Assembly: GCF_004343305.1 (NCBI RefSeq)
Contig: NZ_SMAF01000027.1
Location: 1-39,783, forward strand
DNA: 39,783 nt
Origin: Pseudofulvimonas gallinarii
GTDB taxonomy: Bacteria; Pseudomonadota; Gammaproteobacteria; Xanthomonadales; UBA2363
Reading direction: 5' to 3'
Numbering within the stretch: position 1 is the first letter of the stretch; each line of letters starts with the position of its first letter. Both the position numbers and the translations under genes were made by a program. Shown here in pieces: positions 1-6,347 of this stretch. Under the pieces are notes generated by a model. The model saw only the letters and a program-made list of their open reading frames with translations, was not told the DNA's origin and made no database searches.

Positions 1-64
1 GCGCCGCTCGCGATACCTTGCGTCCGTCTCTCTTCATGTCGGGTTGGACAGCACTGGCGGACAT
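1..64 (-). CDS. N-terminal fragment of a possible IS630-type transposase (partial)
   Basis: An ATG at 62-64 on the minus strand opens a frame that runs off the left edge after 21 codons. An AGGGA Shine-Dalgarno-like sequence lies 4 bases upstream of it. The visible peptide contains KRDGRKVS. I associate a KRDGRK-like start with IS630-family transposases and related helix-turn-helix proteins, which begin this way before a DNA-binding domain. Only 21 residues are visible, so the family call is weak, and this could be an unrelated gene. If it is a transposase, the imperfect palindrome just upstream (66-103) could belong to the element end. Confidence 0.3.
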   Translation of the reverse strand, partial: MSASAVQPDMKRDGRKVSRAA

Positions 65-65
65 T

Positions 66-103
66 GGTTCCCTAATTTACTGACTTATGAGTAAAGGGAA
101 TCG
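66..103. repeat. AT-rich imperfect inverted repeat
   Basis: The arms are TTCCC-TAA-TTTAC on the left and GTAAA-GGGAA on the right, separated by ten bases, with a three-base interruption in the left arm. The inner part reads TTTACTGACTTATGAGTAAA. It is clearly AT-rich against GC-rich surroundings. It lies between the 3' end of the permease gene at 135 and the start codon at 64 of the partial left-edge gene, so it is placed to be a promoter/operator for that gene or part of an insertion-sequence end. It has no U-tract and is not a typical terminator. Confidence 0.45.
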
Positions 104-134
104 CGCGTGGACTCCAGGCACGCGGCATCCGCCA

Positions 135-551
135 TCAGGAACGGCTGACCACGCGATGCAGGAACATGCCCGCCAGCATCGCCGGCACGAACCAGAGCGC
201 TTCGGCCGAACCGACGCCGAGGCCGGCAAGCGCCGGCCCGGGACAGTAGCCGGCCAGTCCCCAGCCGATGCCGAAGATCGCCGCTCCCCCCAGCAGGCGG
301 CCATCGACATGGCGCAGGCTGGAGAGACGGAAGCGGCTGGCCAACACCGGACGACCCCGGCGCAGCACAAGGCGGAACAGCACCACCGTCGTGACCACGG
401 CGCCGCCGAGGACGAACGCCAGTGTCGGATCGAAGTCACCGAAGAGGTCGAGGAAGCCCAGCACGCGGCGCGCATCGGTCATGCCCGATGCCGCCAGGCC
501 CAGGCCGAACAGCGCGCCCGAGAGCAATGCCGCCAGCGAGAACCTGTTCAT
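135..551 (-). CDS. YeeE/YedE-type half permease, second subunit (DUF6691-like)
   Basis: This 138-residue hydrophobic protein has about four membrane segments. It contains the glycine-rich GIGWGLAGYCPGP motif with Cys103, characteristic of the second half of split YeeE/YedE (TsuA-like) permeases. Full-length relatives of the family move thiosulfate or other sulfur species through conserved cysteines, and here the transporter is divided over two genes. It starts with ATG one base after the stop of the preceding half permease (553-969) and is the last gene of a leftward operon with the metallo-hydrolase. The transported compound is inferred from the BigR context and is not visible in the sequence. 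Confidence 0.88.
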   Translation of the reverse strand: MNRFSLAALLSGALFGLGLAASGMTDARRVLGFLDLFGDFDPTLAFVLGGAVVTTVVLFRLVLRRGRPVLASRFRLSSLRHVDGRLLGGAAIFGIGWGLAGYCPGPALAGLGVGSAEALWFVPAMLAGMFLHRVVSRS

Positions 552-552
552 C

Positions 553-969
553 TCAACGCCAGAGGTGGCGGACCACGAACGTCGTGGCCGTCGCCGTGGC
601 CATGAACGTCAGCACCGCCGCCAGCGATCGCGCCGACAGGCGGCCCAGACCACAGACGCCATGGCCGCTGGTGCAGCCGTTGCCCATGCGCGTACCGAAT
701 CCGACCAGCACGCCGGCGGCGACAAGTCCCGCACGCGGAAAGTCGGTGCGCGGTACGGCGGCGCCGGGCACAAGGGCCATGTAAAGACCGGCCGCCACGA
801 CGAGCCCGACCAGGAACATGAGCCGCCACGACACTTCGCCCGGCCTCGGAAACAGGATGCCGCCGAGGATGCCGCTGACGCCCGCGACGCGACCGTTGAG
901 CCACAGCAGCAGCGTCGCCGACAACCCGACCAGGATGCCGCCGACCAGCGCGACCATCCAGGTCGTCAC
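553..969 (-). CDS. YeeE/YedE-type half permease, first subunit
   Basis: This 138-residue membrane protein has four predicted hydrophobic segments and the family signature GNGCTSGHGVCG at residues 96-107, with Cys99 and Cys106. In this family such cysteines form the path for sulfur compounds. The GTG start overlaps the stop of the upstream metallo-hydrolase gene in the tetranucleotide GTGA (966-969), so the two are translationally coupled, and the partner half permease follows after one base. The pair matches the split YeeE/YedE genes in bigR operons of Xylella and Rhizobiales. A role in moving sulfide-derived sulfur or thiosulfate across the inner membrane is inferred. Confidence 0.9.
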   Translation of the reverse strand: MTTWMVALVGGILVGLSATLLLWLNGRVAGVSGILGGILFPRPGEVSWRLMFLVGLVVAAGLYMALVPGAAVPRTDFPRAGLVAAGVLVGFGTRMGNGCTSGHGVCGLGRLSARSLAAVLTFMATATATTFVVRHLWR

Positions 970-1838
970 GCGCCCGCCTCCAGCGTGTCCAGCGGCAGCC
1001 GCAGATAGCGGATGCCGTTGGCGTCGGGCGGTGGCAGTTCACCGGCGCGGATGTTCACCTGCAATGCCGGCAGGATCAGTCGTGGCACCGCGAGTGTCGC
1101 GTCGCGTGCGCGCCGGTTGCGCACGAACGTCTCCTCGTCGACGTCGCCGCCGGCGTGGACATTGCCCTGCCGTTGATCCTCGACGCGCGTCTCGGCGTTG
1201 GCTTTACGGTCGGCCGGTGGATAGTCGTGGCAGAGGAAAAGCCGCGTGCCCTCGGGCAGGCCGAACAGGGTACGGATCGAACGGAAGAGCGTGCGCGCGT
1301 CACCGCCGGGAAAGTCCGTGCGTGCGCTACCCGTTTCCGGCGCGAAGACGGTGTCACCGACAAAGGCCGCATCGCCGACCAGGTAGGTCAGGCTGTCGTC
1401 GGTATGGCCGGGTGTCGCGATCACGCGCACATCCAGTTCGCCGATGCGGAGGGTGTCGCCTTCGGCGAGCAGCCGGTCGAACTGGCGGCCGTCGGTCGGG
1501 AAGTCCGCTTCCAGGCCGAACAGGTGCTTGAAGCGTTCCTGCACCCGCGTGATGCCGCGGCCGATCGCGACTTCCGCACCGGTCTTCGCCTTGAGGTAGG
1601 CAGCCGCGGTCAGGTGGTCGGCATGGGCGTGGGTCTCGAGGATCCAATTCACCTTCAGGCCGTGCTCGTGCACGAAGGCGAGCACCCGGTCGGCCGAGGC
1701 GGTCGAAGTGCGCGCGCTGGCCGATTCGTAATCGAGGACGGGGTCGATGATGGCCGCATGCCCAGCGTCGTGGTCATAGACCACGTGCGTGAACGTGAAT
1801 GTCGCCGGATCATGGAAGCTCTGCACCTGCGGATTCAT
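966..1838 (-). CDS. blh: MBL-fold metallo-hydrolase, persulfide dioxygenase-like (ETHE1/BLH type)
   Basis: This 290-residue protein has the metallo-beta-lactamase motif HAHADH at residues 70-75, followed by the HTDDSLTYLVGD and LCHDYPP segments typical of ETHE1-like sulfur dioxygenases. These enzymes oxidise glutathione persulfide to sulfite at a mononuclear iron. The start at 1838 is chosen over an in-frame ATG six codons upstream because AAGGAG lies seven bases ahead of it. In Xylella and Agrobacterium the equivalent BLH protein also carries an N-terminal DUF442 domain. That domain is absent here, and a free DUF442 gene sits at 2466-2897. It is first in an operon with two half permeases and divergent from the BigR-like repressor, consistent with sulfide detoxification. 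Confidence 0.9.
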   Translation of the reverse strand: MNPQVQSFHDPATFTFTHVVYDHDAGHAAIIDPVLDYESASARTSTASADRVLAFVHEHGLKVNWILETHAHADHLTAAAYLKAKTGAEVAIGRGITRVQERFKHLFGLEADFPTDGRQFDRLLAEGDTLRIGELDVRVIATPGHTDDSLTYLVGDAAFVGDTVFAPETGSARTDFPGGDARTLFRSIRTLFGLPEGTRLFLCHDYPPADRKANAETRVEDQRQGNVHAGGDVDEETFVRNRRARDATLAVPRLILPALQVNIRAGELPPPDANGIRYLRLPLDTLEAGA

Positions 1839-1860
1839 GCCACCGCTCCTTGCCATGTAT

Positions 1861-1902
1861 TTTAGCGATCCCTAAACTATGACCATCGCGAACCCCTGTC
1901 AA
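1861..1902 (-). promoter_or_regulatory. Promoter and probable BigR-type operator of the sulfur operon
   Basis: On the minus strand a perfect -35 TTGACA (1897-1902) is followed after 17 bases by TAGTTT (1874-1879) as a weak -10. The -10 overlaps the palindrome TTTAG-N6-CTAAA (1861-1876). A palindrome covering the -10 of the metallo-hydrolase promoter, in the divergent gap with an ArsR-family gene, is what autoregulated BigR/SqrR systems look like. The -35 and the repeat are seen directly; binding by the neighbouring repressor is inferred. Confidence 0.6.
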
Positions 1903-1924
1903 CGACTGCTTCCCCAAGGCTGCC

Positions 1925-2275
1925 ATGGCACGTTCATCGAAGACGGCAGCGCCGCGTCCCACTCCGCGGCAGATGGCCCGCCATGCCGGAGAGGCAGCGG
2001 CACTGCTGAAGGCGCTGGCGCACCCGGCGCGCCTGCTCGTGCTCTGCCAGCTGGTGGAGGGCGAGTCATCCGTGGGCGAGCTGCAGCCGCTCACCGGCCT
2101 GGGCCTCTCGGCGCTGTCGCAGCACCTGGCGGTACTGCGCGACATGGCGCTGGTCGAGACGCGCCGCGAGTCGCAGACGATCTACTACTCGATCGCCGAG
2201 GGTCCCGCGATCGACGTGCTTGAGGCCCTGCATGCGGCTTACTGCGGCGGCGGGCGGAAGAACGCCGCCCGATGA
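1925..2275 (+). CDS. bigR: ArsR-family repressor of the BigR/SqrR persulfide-sensing type
   Basis: This 116-residue winged-helix protein has the ArsR recognition helix region ALSQHLAVLRDMALV. Cysteines at 41 (LVLCQL) and 107 (AAYCGG) correspond to the redox pair Cys42/Cys108 of Xylella BigR, which forms a disulfide or polysulfide bridge on exposure to reactive sulfur and then releases DNA. The metal-binding residues of arsenic or zinc ArsR proteins are not apparent. It is divergent from the metallo-hydrolase/permease operon across an 86-base gap containing a palindrome. The ATG at 1925 is preceded by AAGG at a normal distance. Confidence 0.9.
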   Translation: MARSSKTAAPRPTPRQMARHAGEAAALLKALAHPARLLVLCQLVEGESSVGELQPLTGLGLSALSQHLAVLRDMALVETRRESQTIYYSIAEGPAIDVLEALHAAYCGGGRKNAAR

Positions 2276-2465
2276 CGCCGATGTCGTCAGGGCCTGGACG
2301 TCGGGACGAACGCACCCTTCATTCGCGCGTATCAAGGACGCCGCCGTGGTCCCGGTTTTGGCATGTGTCCAGACCGCGGGGGTCGCCGCTTTCGTCATTT
2401 GCCGCCGCACTGCGGCTGAAATCCGCATCCGACCCTTCACGCGCTGCATCGACCCTGGAGTTCCA

Positions 2466-2897
2466 ATGAGCGCACCCGTGCTTTTCGCCGAGAACCAGTA
2501 CGCAGCGGGTCAACCCTCCCGGGAAGATCTTGGGGAACTTGTGCGCGCCGGCGTACGTACCGTGATCAACCTGCGCACCGCCGGGGAACCCGTCGATTAC
2601 GACGAAGCGGCAGAGGTCGCGCGGCTGGGTATGCGGTATGCAGTCCTGCCCGTTTCCGGCGCTTTGGACCTCGACTTCGCCCGTGTACGCCAGTTCGGCC
2701 AGTTGCTGGATCATGCTCTTCGCGAAGGGGCGGTCCTGATCCATTGCGCAAGCGCCAATCGCGTCGGTGCCATCGTGGCGCTGGATGAGGTGTTCAATCG
2801 CGGCCGTTCGCTGGATGCCGCGCTGGAACGCGGTCGCGCGGCCGGCCTGCGGGCACTGGAGCCTGCCGTCGTGGACATTGCCACGCGAGCATCCTGA
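2466..2897 (+). CDS. DUF442 phosphatase-like protein (BLH N-domain as a separate gene)
   Basis: This 143-residue protein resembles the beta-lactamase-hydrolase-like (DUF442) family, a dual-specificity-phosphatase fold. The signature LIHCASANRVG gives Cys94 and Arg99, a CX4R spacing usual for DUF442 and one residue shorter than the CX5R of true phosphatases. In BLH proteins this domain is fused in front of the persulfide dioxygenase. Here it is free and lies 190 bases after the BigR-like repressor, on the other strand from the dioxygenase. A function in persulfide or sulfur transfer is inferred from this association; phosphatase activity is not demonstrated by the motif. Confidence 0.85.
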   Translation: MSAPVLFAENQYAAGQPSREDLGELVRAGVRTVINLRTAGEPVDYDEAAEVARLGMRYAVLPVSGALDLDFARVRQFGQLLDHALREGAVLIHCASANRVGAIVALDEVFNRGRSLDAALERGRAAGLRALEPAVVDIATRAS

Positions 2898-3245
2898 TCC
2901 CTGTAGAAAAACTGTGGTGACAAGGCTGGTGGATCTGCCGGAACAGGTTCTCGCGGGTCGGTCCACACCACACGACCGTCGCAAATCCGATCGTCAACCG
3001 GCGATACCCAGGCACGGGGTGGAGGCGTTGCGACGTCATTGTCCATCGCCGGTCGATCCAACTGGACCCTCAGGGCTCGCACTCCTGTTCGCCTCTTCCC
3101 GAAGCCGCCAATGTCAGTCGGCAGCGGCCTGCAACGACGGAAAACGTCCGCGTCTGCCGCATGGCTGGAGGATCAGGGTCGTCGAACGTCGCCCTGAGAG
3201 AGAGGTGCCGGGAAAATGGCCCTGCTCTTTCGGGCGGCTGCAGAT
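2898..3245. other. 348-base stretch without a supported gene
   Basis: Between the DUF442 gene and the tRNA I see no open frame with a ribosome binding site or recognisable protein, and no clear hairpin with a U-tract. The open frames crossing it have no family resemblance and overlap the tRNA. It is less uniformly GC-rich than the flanking genes and may hold remnants of older sequence next to the tRNA. Confidence 0.4.
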
Positions 3246-3322
3246 TGGCGCGCCTGGAGGGATTCGAACCCCCGACCAATGGCTTCGGAAGCCACTACTC
3301 TATCCGGCTGAGCTACAGGCGC
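3246..3322 (-). tRNA. tRNA-Arg (anticodon CCG)
   Basis: This is a 77-base cloverleaf on the minus strand. The acceptor stem GCGCCTG pairs with CAGGCGC, followed by discriminator G and an encoded CCA at 3246-3248. The T arm contains GGTTCGAATCC. The anticodon stem encloses the loop TTCCGAA, giving anticodon CCG, which reads the arginine codon CGG. The D arm TAGCTCAG...GGATAGAG is regular. CGG is frequent in GC-rich genomes, so this is probably a normally used tRNA. I see no integrase next to it. Confidence 0.97.
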
Positions 3323-3473
3323 GTTGTCTTGGTATCCGCCGCGAACGGGGCCGTCCTGACCGTGGAAGGTGCCGTCGCGGGTCGCGTAGTGTACCGCATC
3401 GGCTCCCGGCTGCACTTCCGCGGCGACGCCACCCGGCATGATGCCGGCGGACGGGCGACGCGGTGGACGCGGC

Positions 3474-3866
3474 TCAGTCGAAACGCAGGTCCGGGGTGAC
3501 GTCGTCGTCGTGGTCGCTGCCCTGGCCGTCCTGGTAGTCGCCGCCGTCGATCGTCGTCACCGGGCGCGCCGGGCCGCCCCACTTGGGCTTGCCGGTCATG
3601 CCCAGGGCTTCTTCCTGCGCGGCCAGTTCCGCCAGCAGCTGTTCGCGGCGTTCGCTGCCCAGCTGCTGCCAGTGGCAGTCGTCGAGGGCGCCGGCAAGCG
3701 CGTACAGCAGGTTGAGGCTGGGCTTGAAGCCGGCCTTCTTGACCTTGATGAAGGCACCGATGGCGCCGTGGGTCTCCAGGTCGCTGCGCGTGCGGATGCC
3801 GACCTGTCGCAGCCAGGCGGCGGACTTGCCGCCCACGTTGCGCATCTTGTCCGGGCTGTCGGTCAT
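3474..3866 (-). CDS. TfoX C-terminal-domain protein
   Basis: This 130-residue protein begins with a TfoX C-terminal domain (residues about 5-85). The core MRNVGGKSAAWLRQVGIRTR is typical of the helix-hairpin-helix-like fold in TfoX/Sxy competence regulators. The N-terminal TfoX domain is missing, as in many single-domain relatives of unknown role. The tail is acidic (DHDDD). The start at 3866 is preferred to one nine codons upstream because GGAG is correctly spaced and because the ATG overlaps the stop of the upstream sulfoxide reductase gene as ATGA (3863-3866), showing translational coupling. Competence regulation is only a family-level suggestion. Confidence 0.83.
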   Translation of the reverse strand: MTDSPDKMRNVGGKSAAWLRQVGIRTRSDLETHGAIGAFIKVKKAGFKPSLNLLYALAGALDDCHWQQLGSERREQLLAELAAQEEALGMTGKPKWGGPARPVTTIDGGDYQDGQGSDHDDDVTPDLRFD

Positions 3867-4348
3867 GCGAGGGTCTCCATGAAGGCGGCGCACAGTGCTT
3901 CCATGCCGCGGCGGTCTTCGTCGTCGAATCGGCCGGGCGTCGGCGAATCGACATCGAAGACGCCGATGAGGACGCCGTCGCCGTCGACCAGGGGCACGAC
4001 GATTTCCGATCGCGAGGCCGCATCGCAGGCGATGTGGCCCGGGAAGGCATCGACGTCCGGCACGACCTGCGTGCTGCGGGTGACGGCGGCGGTGCCGCAG
4101 ACGCCCTTGCCGAACGGGATGCGCACGCAGGCGGGCAGACCCTGGAAGGGGCCGACCACCAGTTCGTCGCCGTTGCTGAAATAGAAGCCGGCCCAGTTGA
4201 GATCCGGCAGGCCGTTGAAGACGAGCGCCGCGAAATTGGCGGCGTTGGCGATGCGGTCGCGTTCGCCGGCCAGCAGGCCGCGCGCCTGCTCGGCCAGCCC
4301 CGCGTAGACCTCCGGCTTGTCGCCGACGACGCTGCTGAGCTTGAACAT
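3863..4348 (-). CDS. msrC: Free methionine-(R)-sulfoxide reductase (GAF domain)
   Basis: This 161-residue single GAF domain matches the fRMsr family, which reduces free methionine-R-sulfoxide with thioredoxin as donor. The three family cysteines are present: Cys74 (PACVRIP), Cys84 (GKGVCGTA) and Cys108 (HIACDAASRSEIVVP), matching the spacing of Cys84/94/118 in E. coli YebR. The ATG at 4348 gives the usual length; longer frames upstream would add residues unlike the family. It is coupled to the TfoX-domain gene by a four-base overlap. It is divergent from the TMEM175-like gene with only 43 bases between starts, so the two promoters must overlap. Confidence 0.93.
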   Translation of the reverse strand: MFKLSSVVGDKPEVYAGLAEQARGLLAGERDRIANAANFAALVFNGLPDLNWAGFYFSNGDELVVGPFQGLPACVRIPFGKGVCGTAAVTRSTQVVPDVDAFPGHIACDAASRSEIVVPLVDGDGVLIGVFDVDSPTPGRFDDEDRRGMEALCAAFMETLA

Positions 4349-4391
4349 GGCCGCGAGTTTACAATGCGTGCGCATTCCAGGGGGACAGGGC

Positions 4392-5129
4392 ATGGACAGC
4401 GATACGCCGGACCGCCTGCCGCGACTTCGCTCCGGCTTCCGCCACCGCGGCCGCAGCGTCACGCGGCTGGAAGCGTTCGTCGACGCGGCGTTCGCGTTCG
4501 CGGTGACCTTGCTGGTGATTTCCATCGACAGCATTCCCGACAGCCTGCCTGCGCTGGTCATCGCGCTGAAGGGCGTTCCGGCGTTCGCGGCCAGTTTCGC
4601 GATGGTGGCGATGTTCTGGGCCGCGCATGCGCGCTGGAGCCGGCACTACGGCCTCGACGACGCGGTGTCGACGCTGCTCAGCCTGGCGCTGGTGTTCCTG
4701 GTGCTGGTGTACGTGTATCCCTTGAAGATGCTGTTCGGCACCTTCTTCGCCTGGATCAGCCAGGGCTGGATGCCGACGCCGATCAAGGAAGTGCGGGGCT
4801 ATTCCGACATCGTGCTGATGTTCGTCATCTACGGCGTGGTGTTCGCGACACTGGCGCTGCTGACCGCCGGTCTCTACCTGCACGCATGGCGCCAGCGCGG
4901 CGAGCTGCAGCTCGATCCAGAGGAACGCCGCCGCACCGGCGGGGAGATCGCGCAGTTCCTGTGGTTCGCCTGCGTTGGCGCGCTGTCGACGCTGCTGGCG
5001 TGGCTGTTGCCGCAGATGGGCGGATGGCTCAGCGGGCTGCCAGGATTGACGTACTGGCTGCTGGCCTTCACCGGCTTCGCGTACCAGTTCGGCGCGAGCC
5101 GCGCGCAGCGCAGGGAAGCCGCCGCTTGA
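4392..5129 (+). CDS. TMEM175-like (DUF1211) membrane protein
   Basis: This 245-residue protein has six hydrophobic segments. The first begins with RLEAFVDAAFAFAVT at residues 25-39. Prokaryotic TMEM175 potassium channels carry RxxxFSD at this place; here Arg25, Phe29 and Asp31 are kept but the serine is valine. An HxxxxR-like pair follows in the second helix (HARWSRHYG). A cation-channel role is suggested by family, but the changed motif and a long loop before helix four make it a divergent member. The start at 4392 follows a GGGGGACAGGG purine run. Its stop overlaps the TTG start of bioD (TTGA, 5126-5129), so the genes are co-translated although functionally unrelated. Confidence 0.75.
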   Translation: MDSDTPDRLPRLRSGFRHRGRSVTRLEAFVDAAFAFAVTLLVISIDSIPDSLPALVIALKGVPAFAASFAMVAMFWAAHARWSRHYGLDDAVSTLLSLALVFLVLVYVYPLKMLFGTFFAWISQGWMPTPIKEVRGYSDIVLMFVIYGVVFATLALLTAGLYLHAWRQRGELQLDPEERRRTGGEIAQFLWFACVGALSTLLAWLLPQMGGWLSGLPGLTYWLLAFTGFAYQFGASRAQRREAAA

Positions 5130-5806
5130 GGGCTGCCCTGTTCGTCACCGGTACCGATACCGGCATCGGCAAGACCTGGATCAGCGCCGGGCTGGTGCGC
5201 GGAATGCGGCAACTGGGCATCGACGCCGTCGGCATGAAGCCGGTCGCCAGCGGCTGCGAACCGGCACCGGACGGTTGGCGCAACGAGGATGCGCTGGCGT
5301 TGCTGGCGGCGAGCGGGCTCGGCGTCGCCGACTACGGCGCGGTCAATCCGGTCGCCCTGCCGCGGCCGGCGTCGCCGCATCTGGCGGCGATGGACCATGG
5401 CGTCCGCATCGACCCTGCGCTGTTGGCCGACCGTTTCGACGAGCTGCGTGCCCGCCACGAATTCGTGGTGGTCGAAGGCGCCGGCGGATGGTCGGTGCCG
5501 TTGGCCGGCCCTTCGCCGTCATGGATCCTGCAGGCCGACCTGGTGCGTCGCCTGGCCTTGCCGGCGCTGCTGGTGGTCGGTTTGCGCCTGGGCTGCATCA
5601 ATCACGCGATGCTCAGCGCGCGGGCGATCGCCGCGGATGGCGTCCGGCTGCTGGGTTGGGTCGGCAACCAGCTTGCGCCCGACGACGACCAGCGGGACGT
5701 ACTGGCTACGCTGGATGCGCTGCTGTCGACGCCGGCGCTGGCCGTGGTGCCGCACGGGGTCGAGCCGGACGCGGAGCTGGCCAGTGCGGTGCTTGGCTTG
5801 GTTTGA
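5126..5806 (+). CDS. bioD: Dethiobiotin synthetase
   Basis: BioD closes the ureido ring of dethiobiotin from 7,8-diaminopelargonate, CO2 and ATP, the penultimate step of biotin synthesis. The 226-residue protein shows the P-loop GTDTGIGKT at residues 9-17, then GMKPVASG and VEGAGGWSVPL, the magnesium/nucleotide and substrate segments of the family. The start is TTG at 5126, overlapping the stop of the upstream membrane gene. The next in-frame ATG lies inside the protein after the P-loop and would destroy it. No other biotin genes are visible, so bioD stands apart from any bio operon here. Confidence 0.95.
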   Translation: MRAALFVTGTDTGIGKTWISAGLVRGMRQLGIDAVGMKPVASGCEPAPDGWRNEDALALLAASGLGVADYGAVNPVALPRPASPHLAAMDHGVRIDPALLADRFDELRARHEFVVVEGAGGWSVPLAGPSPSWILQADLVRRLALPALLVVGLRLGCINHAMLSARAIAADGVRLLGWVGNQLAPDDDQRDVLATLDALLSTPALAVVPHGVEPDAELASAVLGLV

Positions 5807-5901
5807 GCCGAAGCACGGAAGGCATGTCCGGCCGTTGCGCATGCCGGGCGCATTCAGCTGGCGTCGCTACCATGGGATCAAACCAAGAAAGGAGTGCGAC
5901 C

Positions 5902-6237
5902 ATGCCCCTGTTCCTGTTGACCCTGCCCGATCCCGACAAGGCCCGCGGCGACGACCCGGAACTGTCGTTCCATTCCGCGGGTGCCGACGGCTTCGCCCGC
6001 GAGCTTGAACACGCGCTGCGCGACGACGTGCTGTTCCAGCGCTGGCGCGGCAAGCAGGACGATCCGGATGCGGTGCCCGAATCGCTCGCGGTGACCGACC
6101 CCTCGGCCACCGTTGAAGGCGAGCAGGACGACCTGGCGATCGTGCTGCGCGCGCGGACGTCGCTGTCCGGCCAGGTGCTCAAGCACCGCCTGCGCATGCT
6201 CGCGGGTTCGAACTGGACGCTCAACGACGTCCGCTGA
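5902..6237 (+). CDS. Conserved small acidic protein of unknown function
   Basis: This 111-residue soluble protein has no motif I recognise. It has a strong ribosome binding site (AGAAAGGAG, nine bases before the ATG at 5902) and ends just before a good terminator, so it forms its own transcription unit. It is rich in Asp, Glu and Arg and has no signal peptide or membrane segment. The codon use matches its neighbours. I take it as a genuine lineage-specific gene; no function can be offered. Confidence 0.7.
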   Translation: MPLFLLTLPDPDKARGDDPELSFHSAGADGFARELEHALRDDVLFQRWRGKQDDPDAVPESLAVTDPSATVEGEQDDLAIVLRARTSLSGQVLKHRLRMLAGSNWTLNDVR

Positions 6238-6261
6238 GTGTCGCCCCCGTTTTTTTTCAGT

Positions 6262-6287
6262 GCCGCCGGCATCGCCCGGCGGCTTTT
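6262..6287 (+). terminator. Rho-independent terminator
   Basis: An 8-bp perfect stem, GCCGCCGG/CCGGCGGC (6262-6269 with 6276-6283), with a 6-base loop is followed by TTTT. It lies 25 bases after the stop of the small acidic protein gene. A separate run of eight T lies just upstream of the stem at 6250-6257. Confidence 0.8.
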
Positions 6288-6347
6288 CGTTCCGGGTGCC
6301 GGCGTGCAGCAGGCGCTGCTGCGCCGGCCTGTGCGCTGCGAGTGCAG

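Noticed and set aside
1782-1787. CACGTG as a third parS site
   Set aside because: The flanking bases are not palindromic and do not match the parS consensus.
3246-3322. tRNA-Arg as an island integration site
   Set aside because: No integrase or repeated tRNA end was seen near it; flanking genes look ordinary.
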